Part shown: positions 32,745 to 40,552 of the stretch, in pieces
Layout of the letters: the number at the start of each line of letters is the position of its first letter
How positions within the stretch are numbered: the stretch's first letter is position 1
Source: Halomonas eurihalina
Lineage (GTDB): Bacteria; Pseudomonadota; Gammaproteobacteria; Pseudomonadales; Halomonadaceae
Direction: 5' to 3'
DNA length: 64,000 nucleotides
Assembly (NCBI RefSeq): GCF_008274785.1
Contig: NZ_VTPU01000007.1
Span: 146,984-210,983 of the forward strand
The notes under the pieces: model-generated
What the model saw: the letters and a program-made list of their open reading frames with translations, nothing else
Database searches by the model: none
What the model was told of the DNA's origin: nothing
Made by a program: the position numbers and the translations under genes

Positions 32745-32846
32745 TTCGGCATTCTCCCTTCGGGTTCGTGCATGGATCCGGTGTGGCCCTTTAGCGCTGG
32801 GCCATGGGATATATTTAGTGCAGACACGCCAGGACCGGGAGTAACA

Positions 32847-32876
32847 ATGACGTCGACATTCCGATGGATGCTCTGA
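32847..32876 (+). other. Nine-codon upstream ORF overlapping the HTH gene start
   Basis: ATG 32847, preceded by GGGAG, encodes MTSTFRWML and stops at 32876, overlapping in another frame the start of the following gene (32864). The downstream gene has no Shine-Dalgarno of its own at usable distance, so reinitiation or translational coupling is plausible. Confidence 0.45.
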
Positions 32877-34084
32877 TCGAAGCCGCGGGGCGCGCACTCG
32901 CGATGGGCGACCCGCTCGGTGCGCTGAACCGGATCGCCCTGCGCGAGGATGCGCCTGCCCTCGCCCTGAGAGGCATCGCCATGGCGCGGCTCGGCGATCT
33001 CTCGCTGGGTCGGGAGCGCCTGCGCGATGCCGCGCGAGCGTTCGGCTCGAAGGAAGTGGTGGCCCGTGCGCGATGCATCGTCGCCGAAGCCGAGATCGCG
33101 CTAGTCTCGCGTGACCTCGGCTGGTCCGCCAGGGCCCTCGGCGGCGCCCGCGACACCCTGGAGGCACACGGCGACCTCGTGAACGCTTCGCATGCCCGAC
33201 ATCTCGAGGCCCGCCATCTGCTGTTGCGCGGCCGCCTGGACGAGGCCGACGCTATCCTCGCCGACATCGATACCGCCCTTTTACCGCCAGCCTTGCGAGC
33301 CGCCCACGAACTCGTGGTGGCGGGAATCGCGACGCGGCGCCTCAAGACCGGGCGGGTTCACGCCGCGCTCGCCCGGGCCGAAAACGCCGCCCGAGCCGCC
33401 GGCATCCCTGCCCTGATGGCGGAGGTCGAGACAGCCTCGCGCATTCTTCGCACCACCGCGGCACGCCGGATGACATGTGACGACGCCCGTCCCCTGCTGC
33501 TCGAGGATGTCGAGGCGCTTCTGGCATCGCGGACCCTCGTGGTGGATGCGTGCCGCCATGTCGTGCGCTACGCCGACACCGTGGTTTCGCTCACCCGACG
33601 ACCGGTGCTGTTCGCGCTCGTACGCGCCCTGGGCGAATCCTGGCCCGACGACGTGCCGAGAGAGGCGCTCATCAAGCGTGCCTTCCGAACGCGCTACGTC
33701 GATGAAACGCATCGTGCGCGATTGCGGGTCGAGATCGGCCGACTGCGCGCGGCGCTACGTTCGCTGGCATCGGTGAGCGCGACGCACCGAGGATTCTCGC
33801 TGGCGGCAGGTGAGGCTCGCGAGGTCGTCGTGCTGGCGCCTCCCGACGATACGCCACACGCCGACGTGATGGCCCTGCTCGCCGATGGCGAAGCCTGGTC
33901 GAGTTCGGCCCTGGCGCTTGCGCTCGGCGTCAGCCAACGCACCGCACAGCGCTCGCTCGACGCGCTGGCGGCGGCGAACAAGGTGCAGGCCTATGGTCGC
34001 GGGCGGGCACGACGCTGGATGACAGCCACCATCCCCGGATTCACGACAACCTTGTTACTCCCTGGTCCGCTGCCGAGCAGCTAG
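32864..34084 (+). CDS. HTH transcriptional regulator with TPR-like repeats
   Basis: 406 residues. The first half is all-helical with Ala/Leu/Arg-rich pairs reminiscent of TPR repeats (ALALRGIAMARLGDLSLGRERLRDAARAFG and later). A central winged-helix-like part (LIKRAFRTRYVDETHRARLRVEIGRLR) resembles the OmpR/BTAD-type response domain, and a C-terminal HTH is near 340-385 (ALALALGVSQRTAQRSLDAL). Divergent from DUF899, and upstream of the propeller gene on the same strand. Probably a one-component regulator of this group of genes. No own ribosome site; see the nine-codon ORF. Confidence 0.8.
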   Translation: MDALIEAAGRALAMGDPLGALNRIALREDAPALALRGIAMARLGDLSLGRERLRDAARAFGSKEVVARARCIVAEAEIALVSRDLGWSARALGGARDTLEAHGDLVNASHARHLEARHLLLRGRLDEADAILADIDTALLPPALRAAHELVVAGIATRRLKTGRVHAALARAENAARAAGIPALMAEVETASRILRTTAARRMTCDDARPLLLEDVEALLASRTLVVDACRHVVRYADTVVSLTRRPVLFALVRALGESWPDDVPREALIKRAFRTRYVDETHRARLRVEIGRLRAALRSLASVSATHRGFSLAAGEAREVVVLAPPDDTPHADVMALLADGEAWSSSALALALGVSQRTAQRSLDALAAANKVQAYGRGRARRWMTATIPGFTTTLLLPGPLPSS

Positions 34085-34129
34085 CCTGCATCAGGCAACC
34101 CACAAGCGATGTCCATCAAGGGGAAGATG

Positions 34130-34771
34130 ATGCAACGACAATCAGCCGAAGTGCTTCGCGAGTATGGCCCATTTCCGGGCATCGAGTGCGTGAATGGCGT
34201 GACATTCGACGGCCACTACATCTGGATGGCGACCGGCGAGACGCTGACCGCCCTCGATCCGACCAGCGGCAAGACTGTGCGATCGGTGGACGCCGCCGCC
34301 TCCGCCGGAACGGCCTTCGATGGCCAACACCTGTACCAGATCGCCGGCCAGCGCATCCAGCGCATTGATCCGGAGACAGGAGACGTGCTCGCGACGATAC
34401 CCTCACCCAGTGAAGCCGATGACTCGGGGTTGGCCTGGGCCGAAGGAACGCTCTGGGTAGGACAGTATGAAGGACGCAAGATCCTCCAGGTCGATCCTCG
34501 GACCGGCGAGGTGCTGCGCGCCCTCGAATCCGACCGCATGGTCACCGGCGTCACCTGGGTGGACGGCGAGCTCTGGCACGGCACCTGGGAAAGCGGCGAA
34601 AGCGACGTTCGGCGGGTCGATCCGCACACCGGGGAGGTTCAGCAACGGCTCGAACTGCCGACCGACACGGGTGTCTCGGGGCTCGAATCCGACGGGGCCG
34701 ATCGGTTCTTCTGCGGCGGCGGCCCCAGCGGACGATTGAGGGCCATCCGTCGCCCGACGCGCCATGCCTGA
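34130..34771 (+). CDS. Beta-propeller protein, glutamine cyclotransferase-like
   Basis: 213 residues from ATG 34130, six bases after AGGGG; an ATG at 34109 is possible but lacks a site. Repeated units such as GVTFDGHYIWMATG.TLTALDPTSGKTVR, GLAWAEGTLWVGQYEGRKILQVDPRTGEV and VTWVDGELWHGTW are blades of a propeller, as in bacterial glutamine cyclotransferase-like/Vgb proteins. No signal peptide, so cytoplasmic. The reaction is unknown; it may be a binding protein. It follows the HTH gene and with DUF899 and VOC forms a recurring neighbourhood. Confidence 0.8.
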   Translation: MQRQSAEVLREYGPFPGIECVNGVTFDGHYIWMATGETLTALDPTSGKTVRSVDAAASAGTAFDGQHLYQIAGQRIQRIDPETGDVLATIPSPSEADDSGLAWAEGTLWVGQYEGRKILQVDPRTGEVLRALESDRMVTGVTWVDGELWHGTWESGESDVRRVDPHTGEVQQRLELPTDTGVSGLESDGADRFFCGGGPSGRLRAIRRPTRHA

Positions 34772-34866
34772 CGACGCCGCCCGCCTCTCGGGCATGGTGG
34801 CTCCCAAGCCACCCTGCCCTGACACATTGTTCAGCCGCGCCTTCGGCCGGAACGTCCAGGCGTCCT

Positions 34867-35418
34867 TCAGCCGACGACGACCAGCCTTGGCCATATCGAC
34901 AACCACTCCTTGCGACGGGAACGCTCCCGAAATGCCGCCTGGTTGCGGCATCTCGGGTTATAGGTCACCTGGCCTTCCAGCAACGATGTCAGACCAAGGG
35001 GAGCCACCAGCGACATGCTTCCCTCCCTGTTGAGACGAACTCCCACGGCCGTTTCCCGCTCGACCCAGTACGTCATGGCATCGCTCGTCGATCGATAGGG
35101 AGCATCACCATTGCGCTCATGCATCCTGGCTTGATTCTTGACCGACCATGGCAGCCCCGACACGCTATTCAGATAGCCCTCCAGATCACGATCCCGGCTC
35201 TCCGAGTCATCGTCGGGATCGAAGTACACGAGATCGATGTCATTGAGAGGCGTCGAATGCGCGTATCCATGAAGCCGATCCCACACCAGGTTGCGCACGA
35301 ATCCCGCGGCCAGACACCAGTCAGCAAGGCCCAGACGTTCGGCCAGTTCCAGAGCTTCGCGTCGGACGGGATCGGCATGCAACCAGACGAGAATTCTGTT
35401 TTCCGGGTCATGGAACAT
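34867..35418 (-). CDS. Nucleotidyltransferase-fold protein (NTP_transf_6/DUF925-like)
   Basis: 183 residues from ATG 35418, where AGAGAG is six bases upstream. The family begins M.-acidic-NRI..WL.ADP, then WCLAAGFVRNLVWDRLHG and the metal-binding-like NDIDLVYFDPDDD; these are all present, as are the conserved SVKNQARMHERNG and YTVWER-like segment (YWVERETAVGVRL). Function unknown; a nucleotidyltransferase is inferred from the fold only. Two earlier in-frame Mets lie in a tandem repeat and give longer proteins. Downstream of the GNAT gene on the same strand. Confidence 0.88.
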   Translation of the reverse strand: MFHDPENRILVWLHADPVRREALELAERLGLADWCLAAGFVRNLVWDRLHGYAHSTPLNDIDLVYFDPDDDSESRDRDLEGYLNSVSGLPWSVKNQARMHERNGDAPYRSTSDAMTYWVERETAVGVRLNREGSMSLVAPLGLTSLLEGQVTYNPRCRNQAAFRERSRRKEWLSIWPRLVVVG

Positions 35419-35435
35419 GGCCGGCTCTCTATCCA

Positions 35436-35465
35436 ACATGGAGCTATCCGACATGGAGCTATCCG
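35436..35465. repeat. Two tandem 15-bp copies at the GNAT/nucleotidyltransferase junction
   Basis: ACATGGAGCTATCCG occurs twice in direct tandem (35436-35450 and 35451-35465), with a degenerate third half-copy before it. The repeat spans the GNAT stop codon region; on the minus strand each copy carries an in-frame ATG in the nucleotidyltransferase frame (SDSSM repeated), so copy number changes the number of alternative starts. Confidence 0.8.
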
Positions 35466-36001
35466 ACAGGGATAGCCATTTCGCACCAGTCCGCCCGGGA
35501 CAGGCGATACAGCCGGACATCGCGCCCATGGAAGCGGCGTGTGACGAATGCCCGGAACCCGACCTTTTCCGCCACGCGGATAGAAGCCCGATGCGCCGGT
35601 TCGATGACGGACACCACTTCCTCCAGCCGCTGAACGTCGAAGGCATGCGCCATCACCGCCCGGGCCGCCTCGGTAGCAAGCCCGCGATGCCAGAACTGCC
35701 TGGCCAGGCGATAGCCGATCCCGATCTCCTCGACGCCTGCCACCTCTTCCGGCACCAGCCCACAGAACCCCACGAACGCACCGGAATCCCGATCGATCAG
35801 CGCCATGGGGCCAAAACCACGGAGCGCATGACAGTCCTGGCTCCAGTCGAGAAAACGGCGGGTTGCCCGACGGTCACAGACGCCCCGAACGGAAAACCGC
35901 ATCACCTCCGGATCGCTCAGGAGGGCCGTCAGGTCGGCTAGATCCCCTTTCGCCAAGCGACGAATGATCAGCCGCTCCGTCTCGAACGAGCGCCCACTCA
36001 T
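35459..36001 (-). CDS. GNAT family N-acetyltransferase (RimJ/RimL-like)
   Basis: 180 residues from ATG 36001, whose ATGA overlaps the LysE-type gene's stop by four bases. Features: FETERLIIRRLAKGDLADLTALLSDPEVMRF, then EIGIGYRLARQFWHRGLATEAARAVMAHAF containing the acetyl-CoA loop (Q/R-x-x-G-x-G/A pattern in WHRGLA), and RVAEKVGF near the end. Acetylates an amino group; substrate unknown. Translationally coupled to the LysE-like exporter, and it precedes the nucleotidyltransferase gene. Confidence 0.9.
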   Translation of the reverse strand: MSGRSFETERLIIRRLAKGDLADLTALLSDPEVMRFSVRGVCDRRATRRFLDWSQDCHALRGFGPMALIDRDSGAFVGFCGLVPEEVAGVEEIGIGYRLARQFWHRGLATEAARAVMAHAFDVQRLEEVVSVIEPAHRASIRVAEKVGFRAFVTRRFHGRDVRLYRLSRADWCEMAIPVG

Positions 36002-36612
36002 CGATCCGACAACGCCAGTTGAATCCCCAGCCCCGCGAAGGCGCCGGACAAACCTCGGCGCAGCCAGGCCTGCACTCTGGGCGATTCGACGACGCCTCTG
36101 CGAAAGGCATGCGCCAAGCAACCATATCCGACGAAGACGAGGAAGGTCATCACCATGAACACGGCACTGAGTCCCAACAGCTGCAGCAGCCCGGGCGCGG
36201 CGCCGGGCACGACGAACTGCGGCAAGAAGGCCATGAAGAAAATGGTCAACTTGGGATTCAGGCTATTGATCAGCACCGCCTTGATGATGAGGCTCGGTGC
36301 GCCGGATCGGGTGACGTTCTCGTCCAGGGCGAAAGCCGAACGATCCCGCCAGGTGGCATAGGCCAGGTAGAGCAGATAGGCAACGCCGGCGAACTTGAGC
36401 ACCTGAAAGGCCACCGCGCTGGTGTGCAGGATGGCCGCCAGGCCGAGCACCGTGGCCAGCAGATGGGGCACGATGCCGGCGGTACAACCCAGGGCCGTGT
36501 AGATGCTCGCGACGCGGCCCTGCGTCAATCCGGTCGTCACCGTGCACACCACGCCGGCGCCGGGCACCAGCACGACGATCAGGGAAGTGATCAGAAATTC
36601 GATGGAGATCAT
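35998..36612 (-). CDS. LysE/RhtB family amino-acid exporter
   Basis: 204 residues, six hydrophobic segments. The signature LVPGAGVVCTVTTGLTQGRVASIYTALGCTAGIVPH and AGVAYLLYLAYATWRDRS, with NSLNPKLTIFFMAFLPQFV, is the LysE/RhtB pattern. Exports amino acids or derivatives with proton exchange. GAGGACAGCCTGGC precedes the ATG at 36612. Overlaps the GNAT gene by four bases, suggesting export plus acetylation of the same or a related compound, but this is inference. Confidence 0.93.
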   Translation of the reverse strand: MISIEFLITSLIVVLVPGAGVVCTVTTGLTQGRVASIYTALGCTAGIVPHLLATVLGLAAILHTSAVAFQVLKFAGVAYLLYLAYATWRDRSAFALDENVTRSGAPSLIIKAVLINSLNPKLTIFFMAFLPQFVVPGAAPGLLQLLGLSAVFMVMTFLVFVGYGCLAHAFRRGVVESPRVQAWLRRGLSGAFAGLGIQLALSDR

Positions 36613-36690
36613 GCCAGGCTGTCCTCTTGTGCGCGGAGGAAAATGGACGAACTTCGAGTCTAGGTCATACTGGTCGGTGTCGCCTGACGC

Positions 36691-36837
36691 TCAGGAAGTG
36701 ACGCCCTCGGCCTGTTGCCGGAAATCACCTTCATGTTTCTCGAATATCACGGGAAGCGCGAGCACATCCCTGTAGAAGGCCACGCAGGCGTCATAGTTGT
36801 CCGTGTTGAGGATCACGCCGGTTCGCTGAAGCCGCAT
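36691..36837 (-). pseudogene. Truncated VOC (glyoxalase-like) gene remnant
   Basis: A 48-codon frame starting MRLQRTGVILNTDNYD and continuing ACVAFYRDVLALPVIFEKHEGDF, then stopping after RQQAEGVTS. This is exactly the N-terminal beta-alpha-beta half of a VOC domain (strand, helix with FYRDVLALP, second strand) and then a stop, with no C-terminal half in the following DNA. It looks like a decayed or cut gene. The rest of the 412-base gap between LysE and aqpZ shows nothing else recognisable. Confidence 0.7.
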
Positions 36838-37024
36838 TTCTACCTCGCTGCGTAAAGATTGCCGGTCCGCGCGTCCAGCATAGCGCCATCCATCCAGAGA
36901 GACACTTTACCTTTGTTGTTTTGGCAACCGGAGTTGGAGGCATTACAACCCTCACAAGCGCGCCACACACAAGGCGAAACATCGCCAACAAGTTGCTGGT
37001 GCGATTCCCGGGAGGGGCACGAAC

Positions 37025-37771
37025 ATGCACAAGTACATCGCCGAATTCATAGGCACCTTCTGGCTGGTGCTGGGGGGATGCGGCAGCGCCGTGCTCAGCG
37101 CCAGCTTTCCCGAACTGGGGATCGGTCTGCTGGGCGTTTCCCTGGCCTTTGGCCTGACGGTACTCACCATGGCCTTCGCCATCGGCCATATCTCGGGCTG
37201 CCACCTGAATCCAGCGGTATCGATCGGGCTGTGGGCAGGCGGTCGCTTCCCGGCACGCGAGCTGCCCTGGTATATCGTCGCCCAGGTCATCGGTGCCCTC
37301 ATCGGTGCTGGTGTGCTCTACCTCATCGCGACCGGCAAGCCCGGCTTCGAGCTCTCCAGCGGTTTCGCCGCCAACGGCTACGGCGAACACTCGCCGGGCG
37401 GCTACGACATGATCTCCGCCCTGCTCGTCGAGATCGTGATGACCATGATGTTCCTGTTCGTCATCCTCGGCGCCACCGACGCACGGACACCCCGCGGTTT
37501 CGCGCCGCTGGCCATCGGCTTGTCGCTCACCCTCATCCATCTGGTGAGCATTCCGGTGACCAATACCTCGGTCAACCCGGCACGCAGTACCGGCGTGGCC
37601 TTGTTCGTCGGCGACTGGGCGGTGGCGCAACTCTGGCTGTTCTGGGTAGCGCCGCTCCTCGGCGGACTGCTCGGCGCCATTTTTTACCGCATGGTCAGCG
37701 GCACATGGCGCGACCGGGAAGAGGCAGACCAACGCCGCCAACAGGAAAGCAAGCCCAGCCATGCTGCCTGA
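37025..37771 (+). CDS. aqpZ: Aquaporin Z water channel
   Basis: 248 residues, six membrane helices with the two NPA boxes HLNPAVS (62-64) and SVNPARST (184-186). The selectivity-filter positions F42, H172, T181 and R187 match the water-only AqpZ filter. A hydrophilic C-terminal tail ([20 protein letters not shown]) extends beyond the E. coli protein. Moves water across the inner membrane during osmotic shifts, fitting a halophile. GGGAGGGGCACGAAC is upstream. Convergent with the nitroreductase gene. Confidence 0.97.
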   Translation: MHKYIAEFIGTFWLVLGGCGSAVLSASFPELGIGLLGVSLAFGLTVLTMAFAIGHISGCHLNPAVSIGLWAGGRFPARELPWYIVAQVIGALIGAGVLYLIATGKPGFELSSGFAANGYGEHSPGGYDMISALLVEIVMTMMFLFVILGATDARTPRGFAPLAIGLSLTLIHLVSIPVTNTSVNPARSTGVALFVGDWAVAQLWLFWVAPLLGGLLGAIFYRMVSGTWRDREEADQRRQQESKPSHAA

Positions 37772-37792
37772 TGGCCGGGCGGCCGGAGCGCA

Positions 37793-38425
37793 TCATTCAG
37801 CGCGGGTGATCACCCGCTCGCGCGGCCAGCGCACTTTCTTGAGATTGGCGAGCCAGTCGGCGTCCGTGTCGCGATAGCCGAGCGTCACCGCCACGGCGCT
37901 GCGCAATCCACGAGCCGGCAGCTCCAGGACCTCGTCGAGGGCCGCCGGATCGAAGCCCTCCATGGGTGTCGCATCGACTCGCTCCATGGCGGCCGCCGTC
38001 AGCACCATGCCCATCGCCAGATAGGCCTGCCGCGCGGCCCATTGGTGCCGGGCTTCCGCTGTCGCAAGGCGTTCAACCGTACCCGCCACTGTCTGGCGAT
38101 ACCCCTCCAGGGAGGACAACTCCAGTCCGCGCTCCTCGGCGATCAGCGCCATCAGTTGATCGACCTCGGCCTCGCCGATGCACTCCCAGGTGGCAAAGAC
38201 CAGTAAATGGGAGCCCTCGACGACCTGCGGTTGATGAAACATGGCCGGCTGGCAGCGTTCGCGCAGCTCCGGTGTCTCGACCACCACGACCGAGTACGGT
38301 TGCAACCCATAGGACGAGGGAGCCAGGTGCGCCGCGTCCAGAATGCGTTCGACCGTGGCCTCGGGCACACGACGGCCATTCATGCGTTTGGTGGCGTATC
38401 GCCAGTTCAGGGCAGTATGCAACAT
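37793..38425 (-). CDS. Nitroreductase family NAD(P)H oxidoreductase (NfsB-like)
   Basis: 210 residues. NfsB-type markers: NWRYATKRMNGRRV (FMN phosphate contacts) and LAPSSYGLQPYSVVVV at the N terminus, AYLAMGMVLTAAAMERVDATPMEGFDPAALDEVL, and VTLGYRDTDADWL near the end. An FMN enzyme reducing nitro compounds or quinones. The gene starts two bases after the EamA transporter stop, with AAGGAGTCCTGAGC before the ATG, so both are on one mRNA controlled by the divergent MarR. Confidence 0.92.
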   Translation of the reverse strand: MLHTALNWRYATKRMNGRRVPEATVERILDAAHLAPSSYGLQPYSVVVVETPELRERCQPAMFHQPQVVEGSHLLVFATWECIGEAEVDQLMALIAEERGLELSSLEGYRQTVAGTVERLATAEARHQWAARQAYLAMGMVLTAAAMERVDATPMEGFDPAALDEVLELPARGLRSAVAVTLGYRDTDADWLANLKKVRWPRERVITRAE

Positions 38426-38427
38426 GC

Positions 38428-39381
38428 TCAGGACTCCTTGGCTCGACTAACGGTAGAAGGTGATGAGGCTTGTGCGGCGCGCCAGGCCGCACGCTGGAAC
38501 ACCAGGGTTCCGGCAATGACCAGACTACCGGCGATGGCCAGGTTGGGCGGCGCCGACTCCCCCAGAAAGAGTACGGCGATGGCCGTGCCCATGACGGCGG
38601 CGACGGTACCGATCTGGCTCAGGTATACCGGTCCGGCCAGCCGTTGCAGAATGAAGAAGAACAGATACAGGACGGTGAATATACCGATCTCGACCAACAG
38701 CAGCCCTACCGCGTCAGGCGAAGCGAATAGCTCACCAACCCGCCCCGGTTCGGTGCCGAACGCCACCGGCAACAGGCTGAGGGCAGCGCCCGCCAGCACT
38801 AGAGACGTGAGAAAGGCAAGCGGCACGCCATCCGGCCAGCGCCATGTCCGATAGATGTTGCCCAGAGCCAGCGTCAGGGGCAGCAGCAGAATCAACAGCG
38901 ACCAGCCCAGATGGCCGCCGCCGACGCTGGCCTTGGACAGTGCCAGAACGACGCCGCCGGCAAGCCCCAGCAACACGCCGCCCAGCCGATCCCAGCGCAG
39001 CGACTCCATGCGCAGCAACACCGCCAGCAGCCAGGTCACCAGTATCGGAAAGGCGAAGCTCAACGAGACGAACCCTGCCCCCACGTGACGTACTGCCAGA
39101 AAGCCAAGCGCATTGGGCAGAGCCAACAGGATTCCGGACACCAGCGCATACTCGATGACGCGTCGATCGAGCCGCCAGTGCGCCCGCTTCGGCAACGACA
39201 GCAGCAATTGCGCGAGGCTCGCCCCGGCCATGGCAACCATCAGGAAAGAGAGACGTGGCAGGTCCGCCGCGTCGGCGAACTTGGCCACACTCAGCGATAG
39301 AGCCAGCAGGGTGCCGACCAGCAACAGGCAGCCCAGGGCCTTGACGACGTCAGCCTTGTGTCCCGTGGGTACATTCGCCAT
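38428..39381 (-). CDS. EamA/DMT family transporter
   Basis: 317 residues from ATG 39381 (GAGGAG upstream), ten hydrophobic segments in two EamA halves. Repeated features are NALGFLAVRHVGAGFVSLSFAFPILVTWLLAVLL in the first half and RLAGPVYLSQIGTVAAVMGTAIAVLFLGE in the second. DMT proteins export metabolites or drugs. With a nitroreductase gene directly downstream and a divergent MarR, it appears to be part of a small stress or antibiotic response. Substrate unknown. Confidence 0.93.
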   Translation of the reverse strand: MANVPTGHKADVVKALGCLLLVGTLLALSLSVAKFADAADLPRLSFLMVAMAGASLAQLLLSLPKRAHWRLDRRVIEYALVSGILLALPNALGFLAVRHVGAGFVSLSFAFPILVTWLLAVLLRMESLRWDRLGGVLLGLAGGVVLALSKASVGGGHLGWSLLILLLPLTLALGNIYRTWRWPDGVPLAFLTSLVLAGAALSLLPVAFGTEPGRVGELFASPDAVGLLLVEIGIFTVLYLFFFILQRLAGPVYLSQIGTVAAVMGTAIAVLFLGESAPPNLAIAGSLVIAGTLVFQRAAWRAAQASSPSTVSRAKES

Positions 39382-39402
39382 TCTGTACTCCTCTATCTCA
39401 TC

Positions 39403-39440
39403 GTCGTGTATCACGACACAAAGAATCTTAGTATCAAGAT
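39403..39440. promoter_or_regulatory. Two MarR-type palindromes between EamA and marR genes
   Basis: GTCGTG-TAT-CACGAC at 39403-39417 (perfect 6-base arms) and ATCTT-AGTATC-AAGAT at 39425-39440, which differs by two bases from the common MarR site ATCTTGATATCAAGAT. Both lie in the 77-base divergent promoter, so one repressor could control both directions. Confidence 0.75.
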
Positions 39441-39458
39441 AAATGGATAGCAAGGCAT

Positions 39459-39953
39459 ATGGACAGAGTCAGTGTCGCGATAGATCAGTGGCGTCGGGAG
39501 TGCCCCGATCTCGAGCTACTTCCCATGGAGTTGACCGCCCGTCTGGGGGCCATCAGCCGCCATATCTCCCATGATTATCTGGAGCCATTCTTCAGCGAGC
39601 GCGGTCTGCAACCAAGGGAGTTCGACGTGCTGGCCACTCTGCGTCGCGCCGGCAAGCCCTACGCCCTGACGCCGACCCAGTTGTTCAAGGTGCTGATGTT
39701 TTCCTCGGGGGGCATGACCAACCAGCTCGACCGGCTGGAAAAAGCCGGATTGATCGCGCGCCGTCCCAACCCGGATGATCGCCGCAGCATGCTGGTCACG
39801 CTGACGGAAGAAGGACTCGACCTCGTGGACGGCACCATCGCACCACACGTGGACAACGAGGCCCGCGCGCTCTCCCCGCTGAACGAAGAGGAGCAGCGAA
39901 CGCTGAATGCGCTACTGACCAAGCTGATGAGTGGCCTGGATACCGACGTCTAG
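39459..39953 (+). CDS. MarR family regulator
   Basis: 164 residues. Winged helix around 55-120: EFDVLATLRRAGKPYALTPTQLFKVLMFSSGGMTNQLDRLEKAGLIARRPNPDDRRSMLVTLTEEG. The DDRR beta-wing motif is canonical. Divergent from the EamA transporter/nitroreductase operon, with two palindromes in between; likely a repressor released by phenolic or oxidative ligands. The ribosome site before ATG 39459 is weak (AGCAAGG). Confidence 0.93.
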   Translation: MDRVSVAIDQWRRECPDLELLPMELTARLGAISRHISHDYLEPFFSERGLQPREFDVLATLRRAGKPYALTPTQLFKVLMFSSGGMTNQLDRLEKAGLIARRPNPDDRRSMLVTLTEEGLDLVDGTIAPHVDNEARALSPLNEEEQRTLNALLTKLMSGLDTDV

Positions 39954-40008
39954 CTAGCGCGATCACCGCCCGGATCGAACCGGACAGTGATCGGCGACGC
40001 TATCGCGA

Positions 40009-40455
40009 CTACTCGAAAGTGTCGCAGACAGAGGCGAGCGTCGAGGGGTCGTGGGTTTCCATGTGCGAGACATCCCCGCCATCCGCTGCAATGGGAACGC
40101 TCCACTGGTGATCGTTTTGCATCTCGTCGCAACTACCGACGGCACCTCCACCGAAATTGGAGTCAATCCAGTAGTGCACTTCGTAGCTCCCGCCCTCCTG
40201 AAGGGCCCCGGGAAAATCGAAGGCAAAGGCGGGGTCCGCATCGGCGGAGACCTCGCCGCTCTCCATGCCCACGACCTCTCCGGAGGCGGTATCGATCAGT
40301 GCGACCTGTATCGACTGGCCGCCGTGCGGCCCTCCGAAACTGGCATCTCCCTGAAAGGTCAGGTCGCTGCCGTCATCGGCCAGCGCGGAGGCAGCAACCA
40401 GCGGCAACGCGAACAACGCGAACAACGCGCAACGACCAAGCGATATGATGGACAT
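40009..40455 (-). CDS. Small secreted protein of unknown family
   Basis: 148 residues with a clear signal peptide (RCALFALFALPLVAASALA, cut before DDGSD). The mature part is acidic and predicted beta-rich: DLTFQGDASFGGPHGGQSIQVALID, SGEVVGMESGEVSADADPAFAFDFPGAL, HYWIDSNFGGGAVGSCDEM, and a final DTFE. There are two Cys (SCDEM and VCDTF) that could form a disulfide. It resembles small periplasmic superoxide- or copper-resistance-like proteins only in general character; I do not recognise the family. A hairpin covers its ribosome site. Confidence 0.75.
   Translation of the reverse strand: MSIISLGRCALFALFALPLVAASALADDGSDLTFQGDASFGGPHGGQSIQVALIDTASGEVVGMESGEVSADADPAFAFDFPGALQEGGSYEVHYWIDSNFGGGAVGSCDEMQNDHQWSVPIAADGGDVSHMETHDPSTLASVCDTFE
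40405..40429. repeat. Tandem 9-bp repeat in signal peptide region
   Basis: CAACGCGAA occurs twice in direct tandem (40405-40413, 40414-40422) with a partial third copy. On the coding (minus) strand it yields the repeated ALF residues of the signal-peptide core. Slippage would change the core length by three residues. Confidence 0.7.
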
Positions 40456-40463
40456 CCTGTTGT

Positions 40464-40483
40464 ACCTCCCAATATTGGTAGGT
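40464..40483. promoter_or_regulatory. 20-bp palindrome overlapping the ribosome site of the secreted-protein gene
   Basis: ACCT-C-CCAATATTGG-T-AGGT, symmetric except for one pair. On the minus strand the right-hand arm contains GGGAGGT, the Shine-Dalgarno of the gene starting at 40455. It could be a DNA operator at the start of the transcript, or, as RNA, a hairpin hiding the ribosome site. Confidence 0.6.
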
Positions 40484-40552
40484 GAACATAGGCCCCGAGG
40501 GCCTCATCCCAGCATAGTGTCCAACCCCGGTCTTGCCCATGGCCCGCCACTG

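Noticed and set aside
36900..36960. MerR-type metal-sensor promoter before aqpZ
   Set aside because: ACCTTTG...CAACCGG is suggestive, but the arms are not symmetric and the spacing does not fit a 19-20 bp MerR promoter.
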